Positions 7,359 through 16,663 of a stretch of 64,000 nucleotides of DNA are shown in pieces. The stretch lies in assembly GCF_013389665.1 (NCBI RefSeq), contig NZ_CP058316.1, positions 2,976,001-3,040,000 on the forward strand, read 5' to 3'. The stretch's first letter is position 1. Each line of letters opens with the position of its first letter. Position numbers and translations under genes: made by a program. The notes beneath the pieces are model-generated. The model worked only from the letters and a program-made list of their open reading frames with translations, did not search any database and was not told the DNA's origin. The stretch comes from Microbacterium oleivorans. Its GTDB lineage: Bacteria > Actinomycetota > Actinomycetes > Actinomycetales > Microbacteriaceae.

Positions 7359-8959
7359 CCGGCATGCGCACCGACGTCCTCGTCGTCGGTGGCGGACTGG
7401 GCGGGGTCTCGGCTGCATTGGCAGCGCTCGAGGCCGGTCGATCCGTCGTCCTCACCGAGCAATACGCCTGGCTCGGCGGTCAGCTCACGAGCCAGGCGGT
7501 GCCGCTGGACGAGCACAGCTGGATCGAGCAGTTCGGCGCCACCGCCCGCTATCGGCGCGTGCGCGACGGCATCCGCGATCACTACCGGCGCTGGTATCCG
7601 CTCACGCCCGCTGCGCGGGCCGACAGCACCCTCAATCCGGGGAACGGCCTCGTGAGCCGCATGTGCGCCGAGCCGCGAGCGGGCGTCGCCGTGCTCGACG
7701 GCATGCTGGCGCCGTACCGTTCGTCGGGGCGACTCACGGTCGTGCAGCCGGCAGTCGCCCGCGCCGTCGATGTCGCCGGCGACCGCATCCGATCCGTCAC
7801 CGTGCAGCGACTCGATGACGGCTCGCTCGTCGAGGTCGAGGCGGCGTACGTGGTGGATGCGACGGAGCTCGGCGACCTGCTCCCGCTCGCCGGGGCCGAG
7901 TACGTCACCGGGTTCGAAAGTCGCGCCGACACCGGGGAGCCGAGTGCCCCCGAGACGGCGCAGCCGAACAACCAGCAGGCCTTCAGCTGGTGCTTCGTGG
8001 TGGACCATGTCGACGGCGACCACACGATCGACCGGCCCGCGGAGTACGACCGGTGGCGCGCGGTGCAGCCCGACTACTGGGGTGCACCGATGATCTCGCT
8101 CACCGGACCCGATCCGCGTACTCTCGACACGCTGACGCGCACGTTCACGCCCCATGCGGCGCGTGCGAAGGCGATCGCCGACCAGGGCAAGGATCCCGGC
8201 GATCGCGAGCTGTGGACGTTCCGACGCATTCTGGCGCGCGACAATCTGCTGCCCGGGTCTCTCGACAGCGACCTCGTGCTCGTCAACTGGCCGATGATCG
8301 ACTACCTGGGTGGATCGATCATCGACGTGTCACCGGAGGAGGCCGCCCGGCACGAGGCGGCCGCGCGGCAGCAGTCACTCTCGATGCTCTACTGGCTGCA
8401 GACGGAGGCGCCTCGGCTCGACGGCGGCACAGGCTTCGCCGGACTGCGACTGCGCGGTGACATCACCGAGGGGCCGGACGGACTCGCCATGGCGCCGTAC
8501 ATCCGAGAGTCGCGTCGCATCCGTGCCGTCTCCCGCGTGACCGAGAACGACCTGTCCATCGAGGTCCGCGGCGATGCCCGGCCGGCCACCGTGCCCGACA
8601 GCGTCGGTATCGGGATGTACCGCATAGACCTGCACCCCTCGACCGGCGGCGACAACTATCTCGACATCGCCAGCGTGCCCTTCGAGATCCCGCTCGGCAT
8701 CCTGATCCCGCGACGGCTCGAGAACCTGCTGCCCGGCGGCAAGAACGCCGGCACGACCCACATCACCAACGGCGCGTTCCGCCTCCACCCCGTGGAGTGG
8801 AACATCGGCGAGGCGGCGGGTGCGCTGGCCGCCTTCTGCATCGACCGCGGCGAGCGCCCTCGCGCGGTCCACGCGACCCCGGCGCTCCTCCAGGAGTTCC
8901 AGACAACCCTCACCCGACAAGGCGTCGAGCTGCACTGGCCCGACGTCCGCGGCTATTAG
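7355..8959 (+). CDS. FAD-dependent oxidoreductase (FAD_oxidored, PF12831-like)
   Basis: Flavoprotein of 534 residues. The N-terminus has the dinucleotide-binding fold TDVLVVGGGLGGVSAALAAL (about residues 5-24), an acidic residue after the second strand, and WLGGQLTSQ. The C-terminal part has GKNAGTTHITNGAFRLHPVEWNIGEAAGALA, the FAD-closing motif of this family. Homologues, sometimes annotated as xanthan-lyase-like, lie in polysaccharide-use loci, but the reaction is not established. ATG 7355 overlaps the lacI stop and ten bases separate it from the sugar-binding gene, so it is co-expressed with a sugar importer. It may oxidise the imported sugar or a derivative. Confidence 0.8.
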   Translation: MTGMRTDVLVVGGGLGGVSAALAALEAGRSVVLTEQYAWLGGQLTSQAVPLDEHSWIEQFGATARYRRVRDGIRDHYRRWYPLTPAARADSTLNPGNGLVSRMCAEPRAGVAVLDGMLAPYRSSGRLTVVQPAVARAVDVAGDRIRSVTVQRLDDGSLVEVEAAYVVDATELGDLLPLAGAEYVTGFESRADTGEPSAPETAQPNNQQAFSWCFVVDHVDGDHTIDRPAEYDRWRAVQPDYWGAPMISLTGPDPRTLDTLTRTFTPHAARAKAIADQGKDPGDRELWTFRRILARDNLLPGSLDSDLVLVNWPMIDYLGGSIIDVSPEEAARHEAAARQQSLSMLYWLQTEAPRLDGGTGFAGLRLRGDITEGPDGLAMAPYIRESRRIRAVSRVTENDLSIEVRGDARPATVPDSVGIGMYRIDLHPSTGGDNYLDIASVPFEIPLGILIPRRLENLLPGGKNAGTTHITNGAFRLHPVEWNIGEAAGALAAFCIDRGERPRAVHATPALLQEFQTTLTRQGVELHWPDVRGY

Positions 8960-8969
8960 GAGAACAGCA

Positions 8970-10253
8970 ATGAGATCAGCAAAGACGCTGGCCGCCGTCG
9001 CGATCGTCGCGGTCGCGACCTGGGGCCTCGCCTCATGCGCGGGCGGTCCGACCGGCCCAGCCGAGCCCACCGAGGACATCGAGCTGCGCATGACGGTCTG
9101 GACCTCCAACGAGGATCACCTGGCATTGTTCACGGAGATCGCCGATGCGTACATCGCGGATCATCCCGAGGTCGCCTCCATCACGTTCGAGCCGTTGCCC
9201 TTCGACGACTACACCTCGACGGTGACCACGCAGATCGCCGGCGGCAACGCCCCGGATCTCGCGTGGGTCCTCGAGAACGCGGCACCCGACTTCGTCTCCA
9301 GCGGGGCGCTCCTGCCTCTCGACGACGTTCTGGAGAACACCGACGGCTACGATTTCGACGACCTCGCGCCCAACGCACTGGAGCTGTGGACGTCCGGCGA
9401 CGATCTCCTGGCCTACCCGTTCAGCACGTCCCCGTTCGTCGTGTTCGCGAACGACGATCTTCTCGCCCAAGCGGGCCAGCCGACCTCCGCGCAGCTGCTC
9501 GCCGACGGATCGTGGGACTGGGAGACCGTGAGCGAGATCAGCTCCGCCGTCACTGCGGCGACCGGACGATCGGGTTTCGTCGTCCGCGACTTCGACTACC
9601 TCAACTGGGACTACCTCTCCACCGTGTGGAACGGTTGGGGCGCCGCGCCCTGGAGTGCGGATGGTTCCGAGTGCACATTCGCCAGCGACGAGATGGTGGG
9701 AGCCTTCGAGTTCCTCCACGCCGCCGCGTTCGACGACTCCGCCATGCCGGGTCCCGGCACGTCGGCGGACTTCTTCGCCGGGGAGGCCGCATTCACTGTG
9801 ACGCAGATCTCGCGTGCCAACCTGCTGCCCGAGGGCGGGTTCGCCTGGAACCTCCTCCCACTGCCGGAGGGACCGGTCGGCGAGTACGCCGTCACCGGGC
9901 AGGCGGGGCTCGGCGTGCTCGCGCAGGGCAAGAACACCCAGGCCGCCGCGGACTTCCTCGCGTACTTCACCAACCCCGAGAACGCCGCGCTCCTCGCGCA
10001 GTACTTCCCGCCGCCGCGGACTTCGTTGCTGGACGTCGACACGTTGTCGGCGGCGAACCCCCTGCTCACGCCGGAGCAGATTGAATCGGTGGTCGTGCCC
10101 GCGATCGAGGACGGCGTCGTGCGGCCCAGTCACACGGACTCGGCCGAGATCGGCCAGCAGGTGCGCGCGGCGCTCGACGGCCTCTGGGTGGCCGATGCGG
10201 ATATCCCGGGGACGCTGCAGAAGACCTGCGACGCGATCGAACCGCTGCTCTGA
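8970..10253 (+). CDS. Sugar ABC transporter substrate-binding lipoprotein
   Basis: Extracellular solute-binding protein, 427 residues, of the type 1 (maltose/oligosaccharide) class. It has a signal sequence and lipobox LASC with Cys about 23, then a binding domain with ELRMTVWTSNEDHLALFTEIADAYIADHPEV and the family's TTQIAGGNAPDLAWV segment. ATG 8970 is preceded by AGGAGAACAGCA. It is followed four bases later by the first permease, forming an importer with the next two genes. The ligand is unknown. Confidence 0.9.
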   Translation: MRSAKTLAAVAIVAVATWGLASCAGGPTGPAEPTEDIELRMTVWTSNEDHLALFTEIADAYIADHPEVASITFEPLPFDDYTSTVTTQIAGGNAPDLAWVLENAAPDFVSSGALLPLDDVLENTDGYDFDDLAPNALELWTSGDDLLAYPFSTSPFVVFANDDLLAQAGQPTSAQLLADGSWDWETVSEISSAVTAATGRSGFVVRDFDYLNWDYLSTVWNGWGAAPWSADGSECTFASDEMVGAFEFLHAAAFDDSAMPGPGTSADFFAGEAAFTVTQISRANLLPEGGFAWNLLPLPEGPVGEYAVTGQAGLGVLAQGKNTQAAADFLAYFTNPENAALLAQYFPPPRTSLLDVDTLSAANPLLTPEQIESVVVPAIEDGVVRPSHTDSAEIGQQVRAALDGLWVADADIPGTLQKTCDAIEPLL

Positions 10254-10257
10254 GAAG

Positions 10258-11214
10258 ATGACGACCTCCGTATCGCCCGTGCTCCCGGGTCGCGACGCCT
10301 CGCGACCCGGGAGCCCCCCGCGCCGGCGCCCGTGGCTGACGTATCAGCGCAAGGACGCTCTCGCCGGCTACGTCTTCATCGCACCCCAGCTGATCGGCAT
10401 CGTGGGGTTCGTCCTCGTGCCGCTCGTGCTGATCTTCTACTACTCGGTCCACGAGTGGAACGTGCTCGCCGGCACCTTCACGTTCGTGGGACTCGAGAAC
10501 GTCGAGGCGCTCTTCGCCGACCCGCAGATGGGGGAGGTGCTCACCGCAACCGGCATCTTCTCGGTGGGGCTGGTGGTGTTCAACCTCTCGCTGGCGCTGC
10601 TGCTGGCGGTGCTGTTGAACCGTCGGTGGCGTGGCGTCACGGCCTTCCGCACGATCTTCTTCTCACCGGTCGTCGTCTCCCTCGTCGCCTGGACGATCGT
10701 GTGGGGCTTCCTCCTGCAGGACAACGGCGGCATCAACGGACTTCTCGCTCTCGTCGGCGTCGACGGGCCGAACTGGTTGCGTGAGGGACCGACGGCTCTG
10801 CTCAGTGTCGTCGTGGTGCAGGTGTTCAAGAACGTCGGCCTGAACATGGTGCTGTTCCTGGCAGCTCTGCAGGGCGTTCCGCGGGAGCTTCAGGAGGCGG
10901 CGAAGGTCGACGGCGCCGATGAACGGCAGATCTTCGGTCGCATCGTCATCCCGCTCATCTCCCCGACCATCCTGCTGACCGTCATCATCACGATCGTCGG
11001 GTCCCTGCAGGTCTATGCGCAGATCGCCGTCCTCACCCAGGGTGGCCCGGGGATCTCGACCACCGTCCTCGTGTACTACCTGGTGCAGCAGGCGTTCGAC
11101 TTCCACCACTTCGGCTATGGGTCGACGCTGGCCATCCTGCTGTTCCTGATCGTGCTCGTCCTGACCATCGCGCAGTGGCAGCTTCGAAAGAGGTGGGTCT
11201 TCTATGAGAACTGA
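10258..11214 (+). CDS. Sugar ABC transporter permease (MalF/UgpA type)
   Basis: Inner-membrane permease of 318 residues with six predicted membrane segments after a Pro/Arg-rich cytoplasmic N-terminus. The cytoplasmic coupling loop (LQEAAKVDGADERQIFGRI...LP-like) is the EAA motif that docks on the ATPase. It overlaps the next permease by 11 bases. No ATP-binding subunit is encoded nearby; such actinobacterial importers often share one ATPase of the MsiK type encoded elsewhere. Confidence 0.9.
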   Translation: MTTSVSPVLPGRDASRPGSPPRRRPWLTYQRKDALAGYVFIAPQLIGIVGFVLVPLVLIFYYSVHEWNVLAGTFTFVGLENVEALFADPQMGEVLTATGIFSVGLVVFNLSLALLLAVLLNRRWRGVTAFRTIFFSPVVVSLVAWTIVWGFLLQDNGGINGLLALVGVDGPNWLREGPTALLSVVVVQVFKNVGLNMVLFLAALQGVPRELQEAAKVDGADERQIFGRIVIPLISPTILLTVIITIVGSLQVYAQIAVLTQGGPGISTTVLVYYLVQQAFDFHHFGYGSTLAILLFLIVLVLTIAQWQLRKRWVFYEN

Positions 11215-12133
11215 CACCCTGTTCGATACCGAGCCCGCGGGCTCGCTCGATCCGAACCTGGATGCAGCGGGCCGCCGGCCCGCGCGTCGTCCTCGCCGTC
11301 CCTCCTCGGCAGGGCGCAAGGTGGTCTTCTACGGCGTACTGAGCCTGCTGGCCGTACCCTTCGTCTTCCCGACGTGGTGGATGATCACGTCATCCCTCAA
11401 ACCCGTGAACGAGATCTTCGCGTTCCCGCCCAGTCTCTGGCCGGCCGACCCGACGCTGCAGGCCTACGCAGACGCCTTCACCATCCAGCCGTTCGCCCAG
11501 CAGTACTTCAACAGCCTGTACATCGCGATCGTCGTGACCACGGGGACGATGCTCATCGCGGCGATGGCCGGGTACGCCTTCGCCCGCATCCGCTTCCCCG
11601 GACAGAACGCGCTGTTCCTCGTGGTGCTCATGGGGCTGCTCATCCCGAGCGAGGTCACGATCGTTCCGCTGTTCCAGATGTTCAACGGGCTGGGACTGGT
11701 GAACACACACTGGCCGATTCTGCTCGTGACGACCTTCGGCGCACCGAGCGTGCTGGCGACCTTCATCATGCGGCAGTTCTTCCTGACGCTCCCGGTCGAA
11801 TTGGAGGAGGCTGCACGCCTGGATGGTCTCGGTCGATGGGCGATCTGGTGGCGGATCGCGCTTCCGCTATCGCGTACCGCGCTCGCGGCGGTGGCGATCT
11901 TCACCTTCCTGCACGTCTGGAACCTCTACCTCGAGCCGACCGTCTACCTGCTGTCGCCCGAGCTGTTCACGCTGCCTCAGGCGCTCACCCGCTACACCGA
12001 CGCGTACGGCGGGGAGATGTGGAACGTGCAGATGGCCGCATCCACCATGACTGCGTTGCCGGTGCTGATCGTGTTCGTGTTCGCGCAGAAGCAGTTCGTC
12101 GAAGGGCTCGCCCAGACGGGCCTCAAAGGCTGA
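11204..12133 (+). CDS. Sugar ABC transporter permease (MalG/UgpE type)
   Basis: Second permease of the importer, 309 residues, six predicted membrane segments. The EAA loop reads LEEAARLDGLGRWAIWWRIALPLSR. A TWWMITSSLK segment after the first membrane helix is typical of MalG-like subunits. It begins inside the end of the first permease gene (11-base overlap) and ends the operon ahead of a terminator hairpin. Confidence 0.9.
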   Translation: MRTDTLFDTEPAGSLDPNLDAAGRRPARRPRRPSSAGRKVVFYGVLSLLAVPFVFPTWWMITSSLKPVNEIFAFPPSLWPADPTLQAYADAFTIQPFAQQYFNSLYIAIVVTTGTMLIAAMAGYAFARIRFPGQNALFLVVLMGLLIPSEVTIVPLFQMFNGLGLVNTHWPILLVTTFGAPSVLATFIMRQFFLTLPVELEEAARLDGLGRWAIWWRIALPLSRTALAAVAIFTFLHVWNLYLEPTVYLLSPELFTLPQALTRYTDAYGGEMWNVQMAASTMTALPVLIVFVFAQKQFVEGLAQTGLKG

Positions 12134-12145
12134 TGCGGTGCGGGT

Positions 12146-12176
12146 GGTCGGGCGTGGTCGAGTACGGCGCCCGACC
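12146..12176 (+). terminator. Terminator-like hairpin after the ABC operon
   Basis: GGTCGGGCG (12146-12154) and CGCCCGACC (12168-12176) form a perfect 9-bp stem 12 bases after the permease stop. No long T run follows, as is usual in this kind of genome. Confidence 0.5.
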
Positions 12177-12209
12177 GCAACGGCCGGCCGCGCTCGCGGA
12201 CCGGCGCCC

Positions 12210-13310
12210 CTAGGGAATCAGGCGCTCCGCGCGGTAGCGGTCGAAGAGGTCGGCGAAGGCCTGCTCCGTACGCCGGTACGCGAGGAACCCGGCATCCCGG
12301 CTCTTGCCCATGTCGGTGACGACCTCCATGTCGCGGCCGAGGTCCGCGTCGGTGTGCCACCACGAGGCGATGCGGCTCAGGTCGGACTCAGCGAGCCCAT
12401 GCTTGCGGGCGATGTCGGGCCAGGCCTGCTCATGAGCCGCCATCTGCTGCTCGAGTGGCCGCGGTGCGCCCTCGTATCCCTTGACCCTGTCCGGGTCGAC
12501 GCCGAGGTGCTCGGCCAAACGCGGCCACATCCAGCGCCACCGGAAGACGTCTCCGTTGACGATGTTGAACGCCTCGTCGGCGCCTGCCGGATCCGTCGCG
12601 GCCCACACCATCTGCTCGGCAAGGACACCGGCGTCGGTCATGTCGGTCAGGCCGTTCCACTGCGTCTCGCTGCCGGGGAAGACGAAGTCGAGGTCGAGCT
12701 CCTTCGCGATCGTCGCCTGCGCGGCGATCGTCAGGCCCATGTTCATCGCATTGCCGACGGCGTACCCGATCACCGTATGCGAACGGTGCACCGACCAGGT
12801 GAAGCCCTGCGCCGCTGCCGCGGCGAACAGCTCGTCCTCCTGCGCGTAGTAGAAGTTCGGGGTGTCGAGGCGCTCCTCCTCCTCATGGAAGGGCGTGTCG
12901 GGCATCTCGCCGGCCGCGTAGGCCTCGAACGGACCGAGATAGTGCTTCAGCCCGGTCACCAGCGCGACGTGCTCGAGGGGCGCGTGCGCGAGCGCAGAGA
13001 GAAGATCCCGCACCATCGCGCCGTTGACTGCGATGTTCTCGGCCTCGGTGGCCTGTCGCTGCCACGCGGTGAAGAAGACGTGCGTGGGGTGTTCGCCCGC
13101 GAGGGCAGCTGTCAGGCTGTCGGGGTTCCTCAGATCGGCCGCGATGCCACGCACCGCGCCGTCGGACGACGCTCGCCGCGAGAGCGCGAGGACCTCCCAG
13201 CCGTCTGCGACCAGATGGTCGACCAGCGCCGACCCGGTGATGCCCGAGGCGCCGACGACGAGAGCTCGGCGGACGGGGGAGGTGGGGGCGTGCGTTGAGG
13301 TGGTCACCAT
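12210..13310 (-). CDS. PRISE-family NAD(P)-dependent reductase (SDR superfamily)
   Basis: Short-chain dehydrogenase-like protein, 366 residues, with an N-terminal ALVVGASGITGSALVDHL cofactor fold. It carries the two signatures of the progesterone 5-beta-reductase / iridoid synthase-like family: TGLKHYLGPFE (catalytic Lys) and NFYYAQED (catalytic Tyr). Known members reduce activated C=C bonds of enones with NADPH; bacterial substrates are mostly unknown. ATG 13310 starts just before the Rossmann fold; an upstream in-frame start would add 43 residues with no family character. Transcribed on its own, convergent with the ABC operon. Confidence 0.8.
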   Translation of the reverse strand: MVTTSTHAPTSPVRRALVVGASGITGSALVDHLVADGWEVLALSRRASSDGAVRGIAADLRNPDSLTAALAGEHPTHVFFTAWQRQATEAENIAVNGAMVRDLLSALAHAPLEHVALVTGLKHYLGPFEAYAAGEMPDTPFHEEEERLDTPNFYYAQEDELFAAAAAQGFTWSVHRSHTVIGYAVGNAMNMGLTIAAQATIAKELDLDFVFPGSETQWNGLTDMTDAGVLAEQMVWAATDPAGADEAFNIVNGDVFRWRWMWPRLAEHLGVDPDRVKGYEGAPRPLEQQMAAHEQAWPDIARKHGLAESDLSRIASWWHTDADLGRDMEVVTDMGKSRDAGFLAYRRTEQAFADLFDRYRAERLIP

Positions 13311-13530
13311 GATGTCAACAGAGCGGAGCCGTGGGCATTCCGGATGCTGTTCGAGCTGACCGCCGCCGTTCGGCCAGTGGCGGCGGGAGAGGGGGGCATG
13401 TGTCGCCCCGCCATTCCCGTCGCCGAAACACGAGGTCACCCATCGTCACGGACGGTCGCATCCCGGCGCCTGTCGTGCCGGTGCTGCGACGCTGATGAGA
13501 CACACCACGTCATCGAACGAGAGAGACCGC

Positions 13531-13875
13531 ATGACCGCCTATTTCGACCGGGAGCGCGACCGCGCCTACACGCGGGTCTACAAGTCCGAGACCCCCGACA
13601 TCCTGCAGGCGTTCACGGCTTTCGACGGCGCGGTGTTCGCGCGCGACGGGCGAGAGATCCCGTTGAAGTTCCGCGAGCTCATCGCGGTCGCCGTCGGCAT
13701 CACGACCCAGTGCGTGTACTGCATCGATGCGCATACCGAACGCGCGGTGCAGGCCGGCGCCTCTCAGGCCGAGCTCGCCGAAGCCGCCTGGGTGGCCACG
13801 GCCATCCGCGCGGGCGGAGGGTTCGCGCACGGCCGGCTGGCCTTCCAGTTCGCCGACGGCGGTCACGACCACTGA
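13531..13875 (+). CDS. Carboxymuconolactone decarboxylase / AhpD-like protein
   Basis: Small all-helical protein, 114 residues, of the CMD/AhpD family. It contains the redox motif CVYCIDAH (CxxCxxxH), so a peroxidase or thiol-redox role fits better than decarboxylation, which does not use this motif. ATG 13531 is preferred to an in-frame ATG at 13495 because GAGAGA lies at the right distance. Single gene, convergent with the TetR gene. Confidence 0.8.
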   Translation: MTAYFDRERDRAYTRVYKSETPDILQAFTAFDGAVFARDGREIPLKFRELIAVAVGITTQCVYCIDAHTERAVQAGASQAELAEAAWVATAIRAGGGFAHGRLAFQFADGGHDH

Positions 13876-13905
13876 CGGCTCCGCCCGCCGGCGGCGGAGC
13901 GACGG

Positions 13906-14499
13906 TCAGGGCCGCTGTAGAGCGGCGAAGCATACTGCGACCAACTCGGCCGGACTGCGGGTCTCATCGGGTTCGGCCCAGGTGGCCACGGCGACGTCGA
14001 AGCACGTCAGACTCGCCTGCACGATGGTGCGTGCGCGAAGCTGCGCATCGTCGTCGTCGAGACGAGCGGCGATGATGGGCGTGAGCCGCTGTTCCCACTG
14101 CAGGTGCTTCTCGAGGTTCCGCGCCCGCAGCGAGGGCGCCGTGTTCAACACGCGGATCGAGCGCTTCTGTCGTTCGTCGTGGCTGTCGGCGAGCGAGAGG
14201 AACGTCTGGAACGAGATGCGCAGCGATTCCCACGCCGACTCATTGGCCGGACGCGCCAGCAGCTCGTGGCACAGCGCGTCGCCCCAAGCGGTCGTGTCTC
14301 CGATGACCGCATCCTCCTTCGCGGGGAAGTAGCGATTGAAGCTGCGGGTCGAGATGCCCACGTGAGCGGCGATCTGCTCGACCGTCACCTGGTCGAAGCC
14401 GTGTTCGTCGAAGAGCTCGATGGCGGCGTCGGAGATCCGGGCGCGGACCGCCTCTCGCGTCAGCTCGCGCAGGCTCCCTCGCGCAACGTCTCGGGGCAT
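13906..14499 (-). CDS. TetR-family transcriptional regulator
   Basis: Repressor of 197 residues with an N-terminal TetR HTH (ARISDAAIELFDEHGFDQVTVEQIAAHVGISTRSFNRYF). The C-terminal ligand domain is generic. TAAGCT (14506-14511) is exactly six bases before the ATG, suggesting a leaderless mRNA. Divergent from the aldo/keto reductase with 60 bp between them, the likely target. Confidence 0.88.
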   Translation of the reverse strand: MPRDVARGSLRELTREAVRARISDAAIELFDEHGFDQVTVEQIAAHVGISTRSFNRYFPAKEDAVIGDTTAWGDALCHELLARPANESAWESLRISFQTFLSLADSHDERQKRSIRVLNTAPSLRARNLEKHLQWEQRLTPIIAARLDDDDAQLRARTIVQASLTCFDVAVATWAEPDETRSPAELVAVCFAALQRP

Positions 14500-14559
14500 G
14501 GTGCGAGCTTATCCTGCCGAGGGTGTCTGACTCAGACAAAAGCGGCGTAGCATGACGGC

Positions 14560-15516
14560 ATGACAGCTCTCCATACTCCACAGCAGCGCGCGCTCGGCAC
14601 CCAGGGCCTCACCGTCTCGAGCATCGGATACGGTGCGATGGGCACCGCGGCCGGCTACGGCCCGAGCGACGACACCCGATCGATCGAGACGATCCGTCGG
14701 GCGCACGAGCTGGGCGTCACCCTCTTCGACACCGCGGAGATGTACGGCTGGGGCGAGGGGGAGAAGCTCCTCGGACGCGCGCTCGCCCCGGTGCGCGATG
14801 AGGTCGTGATCGCCACGAAGTTCGGTCTCACGCGGGAGTTCGACGTCGACTCGCGTCCGGATCACATCCGCGAGGTCGTCGACAACAGCCTGCGCAATCT
14901 GAGCGTCGAGTCGATCGATCTGCTCTATCAGCACCGGCCCGACCCCAAGGTCCCGATCGAGGACGTGGTCGGCACCATGAAGGAGCTCGTGGATGCCGGA
15001 AAGGTCCGGTACCTGGGGCTCTCCGAAGCCGATGGCGAGACGATCCGGGCAGCCCACGCGGTGCACCCGATCTCGGCCCTGCAGACCGAGTATTCGATCT
15101 TCGCCCGCGACGTCGAGCCGATCCTTCCCGTCCTCGAAGAGCTCGGCATCGGCTTCGTCGCCTATTCGCCGTTGGCGCGCGGATTCCTCACCGGCGCGGT
15201 CCAGCACCGGGACGACTACGACGCGAGCGACTTCCGGCGGGGGCTCGCCTGGTGGAACGACGACAACTTCGAGGCGAACCTGGCCATCGTGCGTCGGCTC
15301 ACGGCGTTGGCCGAGCAGAAGGGGGCATCTCTCGCGCAGCTGTCGCTGGCGTGGCTGCTTGCCCGGAGGGACGACATCGTCCCGATCCCCGGATCGCGCA
15401 GCCCGCGCCGGGTCGAGGAGAACAGCGCCGCGGCGGCCATCGAGCTGACCGCCGACGATCTGGCCCTCATCGACGAGATCGCACCCGACGGGGGCATCGG
15501 CGGACGGTTCGCCTGA
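14560..15516 (+). CDS. Aldo/keto reductase
   Basis: NADP(H)-dependent oxidoreductase, 318 residues, TIM-barrel AKR family. Catalytic residues are visible: Asp and Tyr in FDTAEMYG, Lys in IATKFG and His in LYQHRPDP. The C-terminal PIPGSRSPRRVEEN is the cofactor-binding segment. It resembles the AKR13 / YakC-like group acting on broad aldehydes and ketones. TAGCAT (14548-14553) is six bases before the ATG, so a leaderless start is predicted. Divergent from tetR. Confidence 0.9.
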   Translation: MTALHTPQQRALGTQGLTVSSIGYGAMGTAAGYGPSDDTRSIETIRRAHELGVTLFDTAEMYGWGEGEKLLGRALAPVRDEVVIATKFGLTREFDVDSRPDHIREVVDNSLRNLSVESIDLLYQHRPDPKVPIEDVVGTMKELVDAGKVRYLGLSEADGETIRAAHAVHPISALQTEYSIFARDVEPILPVLEELGIGFVAYSPLARGFLTGAVQHRDDYDASDFRRGLAWWNDDNFEANLAIVRRLTALAEQKGASLAQLSLAWLLARRDDIVPIPGSRSPRRVEENSAAAAIELTADDLALIDEIAPDGGIGGRFA

Positions 15517-15520
15517 CCGC

Positions 15521-15547
15521 ACCCGCGCACCGGATGCAGACGCGGGT
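15521..15547. terminator. Weak hairpin between convergent genes
   Basis: ACCCGCG (15521-15527) pairs with CGCGGGT (15541-15547) in the 42-bp gap between the aldo/keto reductase and the serine hydrolase. Confidence 0.35.
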
Positions 15548-15558
15548 CGGGGCGGGTG

Positions 15559-16593
15559 TCAGGCCTCGTCCAGCGCCCCGACCGCCTCCGCGAGCACACG
15601 GGCGACGGCCCACGCCCCGTCCGCGGTGTTGCTCATCACCGTCGCAGTGACCGCCGCGGCGGGGTGATGCACCGTTCGGAACGACGCGCCGACATCGCAG
15701 CCCTCGAGCACGACACCCGGGCCCGTCTCGTTCAGCCAGAACCCCAGGCCGTACCTCGTCCCCTCGTCCTCGTCGTGCGACCGCGGCGTGGTCATGAGCG
15801 CAACGGACTCGGCCGAGACGATGCGCCCGGCGAAGAAGGCCCGCCAGAACCGGTGGATGTCGGATGCCGTCGTCGACGCGCCGCCGTCGCCGTTCGCGCG
15901 GACCGGCAGGTGCAGCGTGTTCGCACGCAGTCCCTCGTCGAACACGTAGCCGCGGGCGTGATCGGCGCCCAGCTCGTCGGTGCGGGGGAATCCGGTGGCG
16001 TCGAGGCCGGCCGGGTCGAGCACGAGCTCCTGCACGAGCTCGTGATATCCCCGGCCGGTCACCCGTTCGCAGACGATCGCCAGCAGGATGTAGCCGCTGT
16101 TGCAGTAGGCGAACGTCGCGCCGGCGGCCGCCCGCGCCGGAGTCCCGTCGAGGAGGGGCAGGAACGCCTCGGCGCTCGTGAGCGTGTGCACCGGCACGTC
16201 GAGGAAGAACTCGGACACGTCCAGGTCGTCGTCCTCGTCGATGTAGTCGCCGATGCCCGAGGTGTGGCCGAGGAGGTGCTCGATCGTGACGGCATCACCG
16301 ATGAGCGGCAGATCCTCGCCCAGGATGCTGCGCGCCGGGGTGTCGAGCGAGAGCGTGCCGTCCTCGACGAGCCTCATCACGACGAGAGCGGTGAACGCCT
16401 TGCTGCCCGATGCGATGGCGAAGCGCGTGTCGGCGGTGACCGGGGTCCGGCTCGCGCGGTCCGCGAGGCCGTGCGCGCTCCGCCATACCGAGACGTCCGC
16501 GAGGTCGACGCTCACGACCCCCGAGAACGCCTCGTCGTCGATCGCGCCCCGGAGGGCGCGCTCGTCCAGCTCGATGCTCGTCGGTGAACTCAT
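15559..16593 (-). CDS. Beta-lactamase-fold serine hydrolase (class C / PBP-like)
   Basis: Serine hydrolase of the beta-lactamase/transpeptidase-like family, 344 residues. SGSK in IASGSKAF gives the SxxK nucleophile and general base, YCN in FAYCNSGY is the Tyr-x-Asn motif, and LLGHTSGIGDYI follows the family pattern. No signal peptide is visible, so it is probably a cytoplasmic esterase or peptidase rather than a resistance enzyme. ATG 16593 begins right where similarity starts; the frame stays open upstream, opposite the next gene, but that is a shadow. Confidence 0.85.
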   Translation of the reverse strand: MSSPTSIELDERALRGAIDDEAFSGVVSVDLADVSVWRSAHGLADRASRTPVTADTRFAIASGSKAFTALVVMRLVEDGTLSLDTPARSILGEDLPLIGDAVTIEHLLGHTSGIGDYIDEDDDLDVSEFFLDVPVHTLTSAEAFLPLLDGTPARAAAGATFAYCNSGYILLAIVCERVTGRGYHELVQELVLDPAGLDATGFPRTDELGADHARGYVFDEGLRANTLHLPVRANGDGGASTTASDIHRFWRAFFAGRIVSAESVALMTTPRSHDEDEGTRYGLGFWLNETGPGVVLEGCDVGASFRTVHHPAAAVTATVMSNTADGAWAVARVLAEAVGALDEA

Positions 16594-16663
16594 GGGTCCA
16601 CTGTGCCAGGCGGAGGTTCCCGCACGCCAACGGCGCGGTGCCCTCCCCGCGCAGCCCCCCCCG

